Notes under the pieces: model-generated
What the model saw: the letters and a program-made list of their open reading frames with translations, nothing else
Database searches by the model: none
Told to the model about the DNA's origin: nothing
Translations under genes and position numbers: made by a program
NCBI GenBank assembly: GCA_029865675.1
Contig: JARXAU010000185.1
Coordinates: forward strand, 1 to 17,828
Direction: 5' to 3'
Origin: Rhodoferax sp.
Lineage (GTDB): Bacteria > Pseudomonadota > Gammaproteobacteria > Burkholderiales > Burkholderiaceae_C
Length of the DNA: 17,828 nucleotides
Part shown: in pieces, positions 1 to 6,204 of the stretch
How the letters are laid out: every line of letters begins with the position of its first letter
How positions within the stretch are numbered: position 1 is the first letter of the stretch

Positions 1-1161
1 CACATTGATGCGTTGGCCCGCGCGTGGTTCGCCCTTGCGTGCGCCAATCGGTCGCCCGCGGGAGGCGCTTTTTTGCGCCGCCCCTGCGGTGCCTGCGGTT
101 GGCGTTTTAGCCCGTGACAGCTGGGAAATCTTCAGCGAGGCCAGCAGGCCTGCGGGAATCGCGGCTTGCGCGGCTTCCAAAATCCGCTCGCCAAGCTCCT
201 GGCTGGTCTGCGCATCCAGCGGCTCTTCGGGCTCGGGCGGTTCTTTGTTGGGGGCAGCGCCCTGTTCGTCTGGCGGCTCGGGCGGCGGTGGACTTTCAGG
301 CAGCGGAACTTCCGGGCCCGCTGCATTCGGCTCATCTTGCGCCTCTGGGGCTTCGCCGGGTTCGATCGGCGATGTATCTGGCCTCTCTTGGGGGGGCGGC
401 GCCTCGGGCACGCGGGTTGCGCGGGGCGCCAACACCAGACGCGCGGCCAAAGCGATCTGTTCTTCTTCGACCTGGCTGGAGGCGGCCAAGGCGGCTGCGG
501 TTCGGGCCACCCGCGCAGCGAGCAAGGGCGCGCGCAAGGAATCAATGCCTAGCGCAGCCGCCGCAGCGCACAGCGCCTCCAGCCCCTCCTCCCCCAACTC
601 CACGCGGGCCAGGCGAGCGCGGGCGGTGAGCACCTCTTCGGCGCTCCACTCAGGCCCCGGCTCATCATCAGACGTGCCGTCTAAGACCAGGCGAAACGCC
701 ATGCGCTCCAACAAAGCGGCGGGCATGCGCTCGTCATCGCTGGCGCCCTCGTCCAACGCCACCAGCCCCAGGCGCGCTGGATTCTGGGCCGCTAGGCCAT
801 CGCGCTCAAGCACCACCTCTTGGGTGTCGAGCACGGCGCAAAAACGGGTGGCCGCCGCCGCGCTGATCCGCTCGGCCATGGCCAGCATCAAGACGCCGCC
901 ATCGCCCTGCGCCAGCAGCCCTTTGAGGGCCACAGGGCGACCGGCTTGCAGCGTGGCTCCCAGGTCCAGGCCGCCGAGCAGGGCGGTGTCGCTGGTGTGA
1001 AGGGGTACGCGGCGCAGCGGTGTGCCTGCGGGTAACAGTGCGCGCAACAGCGCCAGCCATTCGTCTCGCAAGCTCCCTGCAGGCGAGCGCAAGGCCACAC
1101 CGCCCAGGCCTACCGGGTCTACGGCAAACAGGGCGGCGATGGTGGCGGCGTCACCTTGCAT
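1..1161 (-). CDS. bchD: Magnesium chelatase subunit D (BchD), 3' part outside window
   Basis: BchD is the AAA+/VWA platform subunit of Mg-chelatase. With BchI and BchH it inserts Mg2+ into protoporphyrin IX, the first committed step of bacteriochlorophyll synthesis, in the cytoplasm. The frame stays open from the ATG at 1161 to base 1 (387 codons). Residues 1 to about 240 form an AAA+ domain whose Walker A site is degenerate, as usual for BchD. Residues about 250-320 are a proline- and acid-rich linker. The last residues (GRPIGARKGEP near 370) match the segment that normally precedes the C-terminal VWA (integrin I) domain, which lies beyond the window. BchD is usually 550-600 residues, so roughly a third is missing. 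An in-frame stop (1227-1225) bounds the start; no good Shine-Dalgarno is visible. It follows bchI after a 131-base gap, longer than usual for a tightly coupled pair. Confidence 0.92.
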   Translation of the reverse strand, partial: MQGDAATIAALFAVDPVGLGGVALRSPAGSLRDEWLALLRALLPAGTPLRRVPLHTSDTALLGGLDLGATLQAGRPVALKGLLAQGDGGVLMLAMAERISAAAATRFCAVLDTQEVVLERDGLAAQNPARLGLVALDEGASDDERMPAALLERMAFRLVLDGTSDDEPGPEWSAEEVLTARARLARVELGEEGLEALCAAAAALGIDSLRAPLLAARVARTAAALAASSQVEEEQIALAARLVLAPRATRVPEAPPPQERPDTSPIEPGEAPEAQDEPNAAGPEVPLPESPPPPEPPDEQGAAPNKEPPEPEEPLDAQTSQELGERILEAAQAAIPAGLLASLKISQLSRAKTPTAGTAGAAQKSASRGRPIGARKGEPRAGQRINV

Positions 1162-1274
1162 GGGAGGCGGGAATGACCACGCGGCAGGCGCAGAGCGTGG
1201 CAGGCCTTTCGGAGCGCGTGCAGGTCATGAAAAAGAGGATGGGCATGGCAAGTCGGGGGCGAACAGGAAGTGGC

Positions 1275-1300
1275 CGGCGTGGCTTTGCAGGCTCACGCCG
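1275..1300. repeat. Inverted repeat over the bchI stop codon
   Basis: CGGCGTG (1275-1281) and CACGCCG (1294-1300) are perfect 7-base arms around a 12-base loop. They span the bchI stop (TGA at 1295-1293, minus strand) in the unusually long bchI-bchD gap. No T-tract follows, so it would be an mRNA stem rather than a terminator, if it matters at all. Confidence 0.35.
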
Positions 1301-2336
1301 AGCTGGCAACGGCGAAGGGGGCGATCTCTTGCAAAGCGCGCTCCACGCGGGTCGAGGAGCCCGCATCGTCCAGCGGATTGCGGCGCAGGCGGTGGCGCAG
1401 CGCGGGGGGCGCGACGTGGCGTAGGTGCGGCTCAAGCACCGCCGCGTCGCCCTGCAAGGCAGCGTAGGCGCGCGCGGCACGCACCAGCGTCAAGTCGCCG
1501 CGCAGGCCGTCGGTGCCCAGGGCCATGCACAGGCGCGCGGCAAATTCGCGCGCGGCGTCGGGAATATCGACGGCGCCCAAGCGCTTGCGGGCGGCGACGA
1601 TGCTGCGGCGCACGCGGTCGTCTTCTTTTTTCCACTGCGCGGCAAAGTCGGCGGGGCTGCGCTCAAAGGCGTCGCGGCGTTTGACCACTTCCACCCGCTG
1701 CGCCAGGGCGGCTGGGGTTTTCACTTCCACCGACAGGCCAAAGCGGTCCAGCAACTGCGGGCGCAGCTCGCCCTCTTCGGGGTTGCCACTGCCAATTAGC
1801 ACAAAGCGCGCCGGGTGGCGCACGCTTAAGCCCTCGCGCTCCACCACGTTTTCGCCCGAAGCCGCCACATCGATCAGCAAATCGACCAGGTGGTCTTCTA
1901 GCAAGTTAACTTCGTCTATATACAAGTAGCCCCGGTTGGCGCGGGCCAGGAGCCCCGGCTCAAAGGCCTTGACACCCTGCGAGAGCGCGCGCTCCAAGTC
2001 GAGCGCACCGACTACGCGGTCTTCGGTAGCGCCCAGGGGCATGTCCACCACCGGCACGCCGACCAGGTGGCTCGCGGGTGCGCCACGCTTGGCGGCGGCG
2101 CGTGCGGTGCAGTCCGGGCAGGTGGCGGACTGCGGGTCGCAGCCGTAGCGGCAGCCCACCACAGCGCGCATGGGCGGCAACAAGGCTGCCAGGGCGCGCA
2201 CGGCGGTGGACTTGCCAGTGCCCCGGTCGCCAAACACCAGCACGCCGCCAATGCTCGGGTCGATGGCGGTGAGCAGGATGGCGAGTTTCATCTCGTCTTG
2301 GCCGACGATGGCGGAGAAGGGAAAGGTCTGTGCCAT
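1293..2336 (-). CDS. bchI: Magnesium chelatase ATPase subunit I (BchI)
   Basis: BchI is the AAA+ motor of Mg-chelatase. It forms a hexamer that hydrolyses ATP and, with the BchD ring, drives Mg insertion by BchH. The 347-residue length fits the family. Visible motifs are Walker A GDRGTGKST (residues 36-44), PLGATEDRVVGALD (100-113), Walker B YLYIDEVN (137-144), and the sensor/arginine-finger region GSGNPEEGELRPQLLDRFG (182-200, Arg198). An unusual feature is a four-cysteine cluster, Cys62, Cys66, Cys73 and Cys76 (CX3C-X6-CX2C), between Walker A and the VVDMPLG segment. It lies 9 bases downstream of bciB and upstream of bchD, so the three are probably cotranscribed. The start at 2336 gives MAQTFPFSAIVGQDEMK, the normal family N-terminus; its Shine-Dalgarno is weak, consistent with translational coupling. 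Confidence 0.96.
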   Translation of the reverse strand: MAQTFPFSAIVGQDEMKLAILLTAIDPSIGGVLVFGDRGTGKSTAVRALAALLPPMRAVVGCRYGCDPQSATCPDCTARAAAKRGAPASHLVGVPVVDMPLGATEDRVVGALDLERALSQGVKAFEPGLLARANRGYLYIDEVNLLEDHLVDLLIDVAASGENVVEREGLSVRHPARFVLIGSGNPEEGELRPQLLDRFGLSVEVKTPAALAQRVEVVKRRDAFERSPADFAAQWKKEDDRVRRSIVAARKRLGAVDIPDAAREFAARLCMALGTDGLRGDLTLVRAARAYAALQGDAAVLEPHLRHVAPPALRHRLRRNPLDDAGSSTRVERALQEIAPFAVASSA

Positions 2337-2345
2337 GGGTCTGAA

Positions 2346-3602
2346 TCAAAGGTTAAGGGAGGGCGCACCCGGCACAGGGGCGGTGGCCGGAACTTCGCTA
2401 GCGTTGGGACGCAGGCCATAGGGTTGCATCAACTGCCACACATGGGCGGGCACCATTTTTTTCATGCGCTGGGGCTCTTCGCGGCGCAGGTGGATCACGG
2501 TTTCTGCCGCCTTCATTTCCACCCGGGCGCGGGCAAATTCCAGCCCGCGTGGCCCTACTTTCGGCATCAGCCAACCCACGATCGGGCGCAGCCAGTCGGG
2601 CATGCGGCGCAGGGGCAGGCCACCGGCGGCGCGCTCTACGTTGGCGATAAAGCCCTTGACGGCGCCTGCGCGCTTGCCCGCGCTGCCTGGCGCGCTGGTG
2701 GTCACCTCGTCGCCCAGCAACTCCAACATGGCTTGGCCGCGCGGGTTGCGTACCAGCAGCCACTGCTGTCCTTCGCCGCCCATGTAGCCCACGGTGATGT
2801 CGGACAGCACGTTGGTGTAGTCCACGCAGCTGCGGCAAGTCATGGGAAAGAAATCGGGCCGTAACTGCGATAGGGGCAGTTGCAAAAACGGAATCTCGCG
2901 TTTTCGGCCGTCGTCAAAGCGCAGCTCCACGTGGTAGTCGGCGCGGAATTCCAGGTAAGACACGGTTTTGGGATCGTCCTGGGTTTGGCCGGCCACCAGG
3001 CCCAGAAACTCATGGAAGTTTTCGGTGGTGGTGTTGTCCGAGCACGGCGTGCCAATCACAAAGAGCTGTTCAAAACCCAGTTCTTTTTCCAGCGCGCGCA
3101 GGGCGTAGACCTGGCAGGGAATTCCCACCACCGCCAGCCGCGTGATGCCTTGCGCGCGCGCGGGCTCCAGCAGCGCCAGCAAAGGTGCGTAGCCCATGCG
3201 CATGCCGCGGCACTGCGCCATGTCCGCAGCTTGGGTGACCAGTACCGGCATGGGCTTCCAGCGGTCTTGCGGGTCAGGCGCCATGGCCAGCACCGCCTGC
3301 ACCTGGCCGGTTTCCAACAGGCGCTCGGCAATGCGGGTGGTGATGCCGGTCCACTGCGCGCCCGCAGCGGGCTGGCGCAGCGCGGCACGCAGGGTGCGCA
3401 GGTGCGGGCCAAAGTGCAACTCGTTGGGGCGCGTGGTGTCGCGGCTGCGGCCATGCACCTGGCGTTCTAGCTTGGGATAGTCCGGCTGGATGAACTGGCA
3501 GGCGCTGGCGCAGCGCTTGGGCTCGCTGCTGCGCGAGACACCGCAGTCGGTACACAGGTCGCGGTGGGGCGCGGGGCCAGGGATAGTTTGTGGCGCGATC
3601 AT
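2346..3602 (-). CDS. bciB: Ferredoxin-type divinyl (proto)chlorophyllide 8-vinyl reductase (BciB); FrhB/HCAR family
   Basis: This 418-residue Fe-S flavoprotein belongs to the coenzyme F420 hydrogenase beta-subunit (FrhB)/7-hydroxymethyl-chlorophyll reductase superfamily. In bacteriochlorophyll makers the member is BciB, which reduces the C8 vinyl group of divinyl chlorophyllide precursors using reduced ferredoxin. N-terminal cysteines 17, 20, 31 and 35 (LCTDCG... and KRCASACQF) look like a cluster-binding set. Further conserved stretches are AQCRGMRMGY (130-138), VVGIPCQVYALRAL (158-171), GTPCSDNTTTENFHEF (184-199) and TCRSCVDYTNVLSDITVGYMGG (255-276; Cys256, Cys259). These match the two [4Fe-4S] clusters plus FAD known for this family. 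An in-frame TAG lies 12 bases upstream of the ATG at 3602, so this start is forced. It heads the bchI-bchD group. The role as 8-vinyl reductase rather than another chlorophyll reductase is inferred from context and family knowledge. Confidence 0.85.
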   Translation of the reverse strand: MIAPQTIPGPAPHRDLCTDCGVSRSSEPKRCASACQFIQPDYPKLERQVHGRSRDTTRPNELHFGPHLRTLRAALRQPAAGAQWTGITTRIAERLLETGQVQAVLAMAPDPQDRWKPMPVLVTQAADMAQCRGMRMGYAPLLALLEPARAQGITRLAVVGIPCQVYALRALEKELGFEQLFVIGTPCSDNTTTENFHEFLGLVAGQTQDDPKTVSYLEFRADYHVELRFDDGRKREIPFLQLPLSQLRPDFFPMTCRSCVDYTNVLSDITVGYMGGEGQQWLLVRNPRGQAMLELLGDEVTTSAPGSAGKRAGAVKGFIANVERAAGGLPLRRMPDWLRPIVGWLMPKVGPRGLEFARARVEMKAAETVIHLRREEPQRMKKMVPAHVWQLMQPYGLRPNASEVPATAPVPGAPSLNL

Positions 3603-3643
3603 TCCCTGATACTACCCAATCGCAAGGCCGAAAGACGTTAAAT

Positions 3644-3661
3644 CGTACCTTTAGTCTGACA
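3644..3661 (-). promoter_or_regulatory. Possible degenerate PpsR/CrtJ-type site upstream of bciB
   Basis: On the minus strand, TGTC is followed 12 bases after TGT by ACG. This differs by one base in the outer triplets from the TGT-N12-ACA palindrome used by the photosynthesis repressor PpsR/CrtJ. It sits 42-59 bases upstream of the bciB start. Only one site is visible and it is imperfect, so the assignment is weak. Confidence 0.2.
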
Positions 3662-3751
3662 TAGGGCGGTGTAATTTTCTGCAATCAGTCCAAGGCCCAT
3701 ACAGTGATGCAGCGGCCCGGGCCTGGTTAGAAGTGCTCTGGCGCTAAAACG

Positions 3752-4618
3752 TCAGGACGTCATTCGTTTACGGACCGCTTGCAGTTGCCGCCTTCGCGCT
3801 GCACTGGCCACCGGGTAACTCAGCTTTAATCCGACCAATGCGTCAAGCACGATCTGGGACACGATCAGTCGTGCGCTGTCCTTGTCGTCCGCTGGCACGA
3901 TGAACCAGGGGCAGTCTGCGGTGCTGGTTGCTGTGAGGGCTTGCGCATAGGCCTGCATGTAAACGTCCCAATGCTTGCGCTCCTCCACGTCCGCGAATTC
4001 GAACTTCCAGTTGCTTTCGGGCTCGTCGATGCGAGCGAGCAGGCGTCTACGCTGCTCATCCTTGGACAAATGCAGGAACACTTTCACAATGCGGGTGCCA
4101 TTGGCGTGCAAGTGCCTTTCCAAATCGACGATGGAACGAAATCTTCCGGTCCATACCGCTTCTTCGGAGTGCGTATCGGCCAGGCACTCGCCGACCAGGA
4201 TGTTGTGGTGGACGCGCACGATCAACACCTCTTCGTAGTACGAGCGATTAAAGATGCCAATGTGTCCGCGCTCCGGCAGATTACGGGTAGTACGCCACAG
4301 GAAATCGTGCTGAAGTTCCTGCGCACTCGGGTGCTGAAAACTAAACACCTGGCAACCCTGCGGATTGACGCCTGACATGACGTGACGAATTGCACCATCC
4401 TTGCCTGCGGTGTCCATGGCCTGAAACACGACCAGTAAGGCGTGGTGGTTGGAGGCGTAGAGCATGCGCTGCAGATCGCTGAGCCTTTCGACGTGGTCCT
4501 GCAGCAATTTGGAGTACGCCTTCTTGGACTTGCACAACGGCTCTCCTACCGTAGCCCAAGCATTCAGGTCTACTTTGGCACTCTCCATGACTTGGAACGC
4601 TTTAGCGTCAATGTCCAT
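3752..4618 (-). CDS. ppk2: PPK2-family polyphosphate kinase / polyphosphate:nucleotide phosphotransferase
   Basis: PPK2 enzymes move phosphate between polyphosphate and nucleotides (NDP to NTP, or NMP to NDP) in the cytoplasm. This 288-residue protein has the P-loop AMDTAGKDGAIRHVM (about residues 67-81), the Walker-B-like IGIFNRSYYEEVLIVRVH (about 120-137) and the arginine-rich lid SKDEQRRRLLARIDEP. The HDFLWRTTRNLPERG segment is typical of the PPK2_rel_1 subgroup. I chose the ATG at 4618 because a G-rich Shine-Dalgarno (CGGGGGGC) lies just upstream; a GTG 20 codons earlier (4678) would add an unconserved tail. It stands alone, 149 bases upstream of bciB on the same strand, and has no obvious link to the pigment genes. 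Nucleotide preference cannot be read from the sequence. Confidence 0.93.
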   Translation of the reverse strand: MDIDAKAFQVMESAKVDLNAWATVGEPLCKSKKAYSKLLQDHVERLSDLQRMLYASNHHALLVVFQAMDTAGKDGAIRHVMSGVNPQGCQVFSFQHPSAQELQHDFLWRTTRNLPERGHIGIFNRSYYEEVLIVRVHHNILVGECLADTHSEEAVWTGRFRSIVDLERHLHANGTRIVKVFLHLSKDEQRRRLLARIDEPESNWKFEFADVEERKHWDVYMQAYAQALTATSTADCPWFIVPADDKDSARLIVSQIVLDALVGLKLSYPVASAARRRQLQAVRKRMTS

Positions 4619-4787
4619 GAAGCCCCCCGGTAAATGGTTGAGCAGGTCGGCAGAGCACCTAGACTTTTGAGGATGCACCGCTTTGGCCTGATGCCGACCA
4701 CATTTGCAAACGCTTCGCTGATGTCCACAGGTATACCAGCGTTCATTTCTCCGCTGCGGCCCAGATCTTGATTTAGGTCGGGTTATG

Positions 4788-4806
4788 CCGCTCTCATGGA
4801 GAGCGG
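4788..4806. repeat. Perfect 8-bp inverted repeat (hairpin)
   Basis: CCGCTCTC-ATG-GAGAGCGG forms a perfect 8-bp stem with a 3-base loop. It lies in the 264-base gap between ppk2 and tRNA-Arg, where I see no gene. No T-tract follows on either strand, so it is not a classical intrinsic terminator. It lies about 75 bases downstream of the tRNA 3' end and could block or stabilise that transcript. Confidence 0.5.
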
Positions 4807-4882
4807 TGTCTGTTCAATTACGACGACATGCTGAGAGACAGTCGGGTTTGGGCGGGGCCGCAAGCGATTTGAGACGGCGCAA

Positions 4883-4958
4883 TGGTGCGGCTGGCGGGGA
4901 TCGAACCCACGACCCTTGGCTTCGGAGGCCAATACTCTATCCACTGAGCTACAGCCGC
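4883..4958 (-). tRNA. tRNA-Arg (anticodon CCG)
   Basis: The reverse strand folds into a complete 76-base cloverleaf. The acceptor stem GCGGCTG pairs with CAGCCGC, followed by discriminator A and an encoded CCA. The D-arm starts AGCTCAGTGGATAGAG, and the anticodon stem TTGGC/GCCAA encloses the loop CTCCGAA with anticodon CCG. The T-arm contains GGTTCGATCC. It reads CGG arginine codons, which are common in a GC-rich genome. It diverges from the cytochrome gene. Confidence 0.97.
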
Positions 4959-4970
4959 ATACTGCTGGGC

Positions 4971-4976
4971 ATTGTA
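4971..4976 (-). promoter_or_regulatory. Likely -10 element for tRNA-Arg
   Basis: TACAAT on the minus strand matches five of six bases of the sigma70 -10 consensus and ends 12 bases before the mature tRNA 5' end, the expected distance. I could not find a good -35 at 16-18 bases. Confidence 0.4.
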
Positions 4977-5000
4977 GGCCTTCAACGCGGCAGCCCTCGT

Positions 5001-5024
5001 TATACTTGAACTCTGTTTTTCAAG
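5001..5024 (+). promoter_or_regulatory. Putative -10 element and adjoining inverted repeat upstream of the cytochrome c gene
   Basis: TATACT (5001-5006) matches five of six -10 bases and lies about 40 bases before the cytochrome start codon. Overlapping its end is the inverted repeat CTTGAA-N8-TTCAAG (5005-5024), placed over the likely transcription start, where an operator would act. The -35 is poor. The element is suggestive only. Confidence 0.35.
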
Positions 5025-5046
5025 ACCAAACCTAACCGAGGACACC

Positions 5047-5574
5047 ATGAGCGACCCGAGCCACGCTGCAACGCACGAAGAAGAACACACAGGACCTGTG
5101 AAGAACCCAAAGCAGTTGCTCACGGCGGTGTTTTTTTCGTTTGTCATTCCGATCTTCATCATCATCGGACTCGTGTACTACGTCACTGCGCAGAACAAGC
5201 CGGCAGCTGGCACGGTAAACATGGAGAAGTCGGTGGCTCAGCGTATCCAGAAAATAGGCAGCGTTGAGATTCGCGATGCCAACCGGGAAATGAAGACCGG
5301 GGAAGAGGTGTACGCAGCCCAGTGCTCTGCGTGCCACGCGAACGGTGCGGCGGGTTCGCCGAAATTTGGAGATGTAAAAGCCTGGGCGCCGCGTATCAAG
5401 ACGGGCTATGACGCACTTTGGAATTCCGCACTCAAAGGCAAGAACGCCATGGGCGCGCAAGGAGGCGGCGACTACACGGACTATGAGATAGCGCGCGCCG
5501 TGGTTTACCTCACCAACGGCAGCGGTGGCAAGTTTGCGGCGCCAGTAAAGCCAGCGGCTGAGGCCCCTAACTAG
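5047..5574 (+). CDS. Membrane-anchored cytochrome c5-family protein
   Basis: This 175-residue mono-haem cytochrome c carries electrons at the periplasmic face of the inner membrane. Residues 1-20 are polar and charged. A single hydrophobic segment follows (about 24-46, AVFFSFVIPIFIIIGLVYYV) that acts as an uncleaved anchor. The haem motif is CSACH (93-97), with His97 as axial ligand. Met135 in KNAMGAQGGGDYTD is the likely sixth ligand, and the AVVYLTN helix ends the fold. The layout is that of the cytochrome c5/CycB type common in Burkholderiales, probably passing electrons toward a terminal oxidase, though its partner cannot be read here. The ATG at 5047 has GAGGA about 5 bases upstream. It is monocistronic, diverging from tRNA-Arg and followed by a strong terminator. 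Confidence 0.92.
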   Translation: MSDPSHAATHEEEHTGPVKNPKQLLTAVFFSFVIPIFIIIGLVYYVTAQNKPAAGTVNMEKSVAQRIQKIGSVEIRDANREMKTGEEVYAAQCSACHANGAAGSPKFGDVKAWAPRIKTGYDALWNSALKGKNAMGAQGGGDYTDYEIARAVVYLTNGSGGKFAAPVKPAAEAPN

Positions 5575-5596
5575 GCTGCTGCACTCACTTGGGAGA

Positions 5597-5621
5597 AAGC
5601 CGAGCGAAGCTCGGCTTTTTT
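5597..5621 (+). terminator. Intrinsic terminator of the cytochrome c gene
   Basis: AAGCCGAGC-GAA-GCTCGGCTT forms a perfect 9-bp stem with a triloop and runs into a T-tract (5616-5621), 23 bases after the cytochrome stop. It also sits just past the end of the convergent gene at 5630, but on that strand only a short T run follows, so termination there is less certain. Confidence 0.9.
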
Positions 5622-5629
5622 ATTGCATT

Positions 5630-6178
5630 TCAAACCGCCGCACCCACTCTGCCCGCCTGGGGACTGGTGATGTAGGCGAAACGCCGGGGCAAGTCTGAGG
5701 AGACCACATCCTCAACATTCCACCGCTTGTTCTCTATGGCCTGGTCTAATGCGGCAACGTCTTGGGTGTGTACCAAGCCAAATCCTGCCGATGTCTGCAA
5801 ATAGGCCCAGCCACGCTCATCCATGAAGCACCTCTGAAACACCACAGTGTGGCTGGCGTTAGAACTTACAACGCCGCAAGATTGGACACGCCAAACATGC
5901 GGTGTGGCCTCAAGCTCCACATAAACGCGCTGCGGGCCATTTTGAAAAAACCACGCGCCCTGGGCGTCAACATCGTAGTTGCGGTTGATGAACTCGATGA
6001 GCTTGGCGTGTTGCAGCATAGAACCTTTTGCTCCTGGCTTGCCACTGGCGAAATCACCGCAGGCTTGGGCCCGCTCGTCCCGCATATACCAGTTACCGCG
6101 GGCATCTAGGCCCAGCCAGCCATAGCAGTCAGGCACATTGGGCCACTTTGTCAGCGCTTGTTTTACGATATCGTCCAT
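5630..6178 (-). CDS. Conserved protein of unknown function (Burkholderiales DUF, about 180 aa)
   Basis: The 182-residue product begins MDDIVKQALTKWPNVPDCYG. It contains the patterns GWLGLDARGNWYMRDERAQ (about 20-38), FINRNYDVDAQGAWFFQNGPQR (about 63-84) and TPHVWRVQ, followed by a C-terminal half rich in beta-type residues. There is no signal peptide or membrane segment, so it is probably cytosolic. I recall proteins of this pattern as a small uncharacterised family (possibly DUF2946) in Burkholderiales, but have not verified the Pfam name. The ATG at 6178 was chosen because the open frame further upstream overlaps the hydrolase gene and has no family character. It starts 26 bases after the hydrolase stop, so the two are probably one transcript. 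No function is assigned. Confidence 0.8.
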   Translation of the reverse strand: MDDIVKQALTKWPNVPDCYGWLGLDARGNWYMRDERAQACGDFASGKPGAKGSMLQHAKLIEFINRNYDVDAQGAWFFQNGPQRVYVELEATPHVWRVQSCGVVSSNASHTVVFQRCFMDERGWAYLQTSAGFGLVHTQDVAALDQAIENKRWNVEDVVSSDLPRRFAYITSPQAGRVGAAV

Positions 6179-6204
6179 TGGTGTCCCGTCGCACCCCAGT
6201 GCGC

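Noticed and set aside
5..1000. 331-residue open frame on the plus strand
   Set aside because: It lies opposite bchD, whose minus-strand translation gives a clear BchD N-terminal domain and linker. The serine/alanine/glycine-rich product is typical of an antisense frame in GC-rich DNA.
1151..1480. Minus-strand frame across the bchI end and the bchI-bchD gap
   Set aside because: It overlaps bchI out of frame, is rich in Arg and Pro, and matches no family. BchI ends normally with a family-like C-terminus, so no frameshift is needed.
2067..2864. 265-residue plus-strand frame over bchI and bciB
   Set aside because: Both genes on the minus strand are strongly supported by motifs; this His/Gly/Ala-rich frame is a shadow.
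3714..3723. GGCCCGGGCC palindrome downstream of ppk2
   Set aside because: It is a 10-base GC palindrome with no loop and no T-tract; such words arise by chance in this composition and it does not form a usable terminator.
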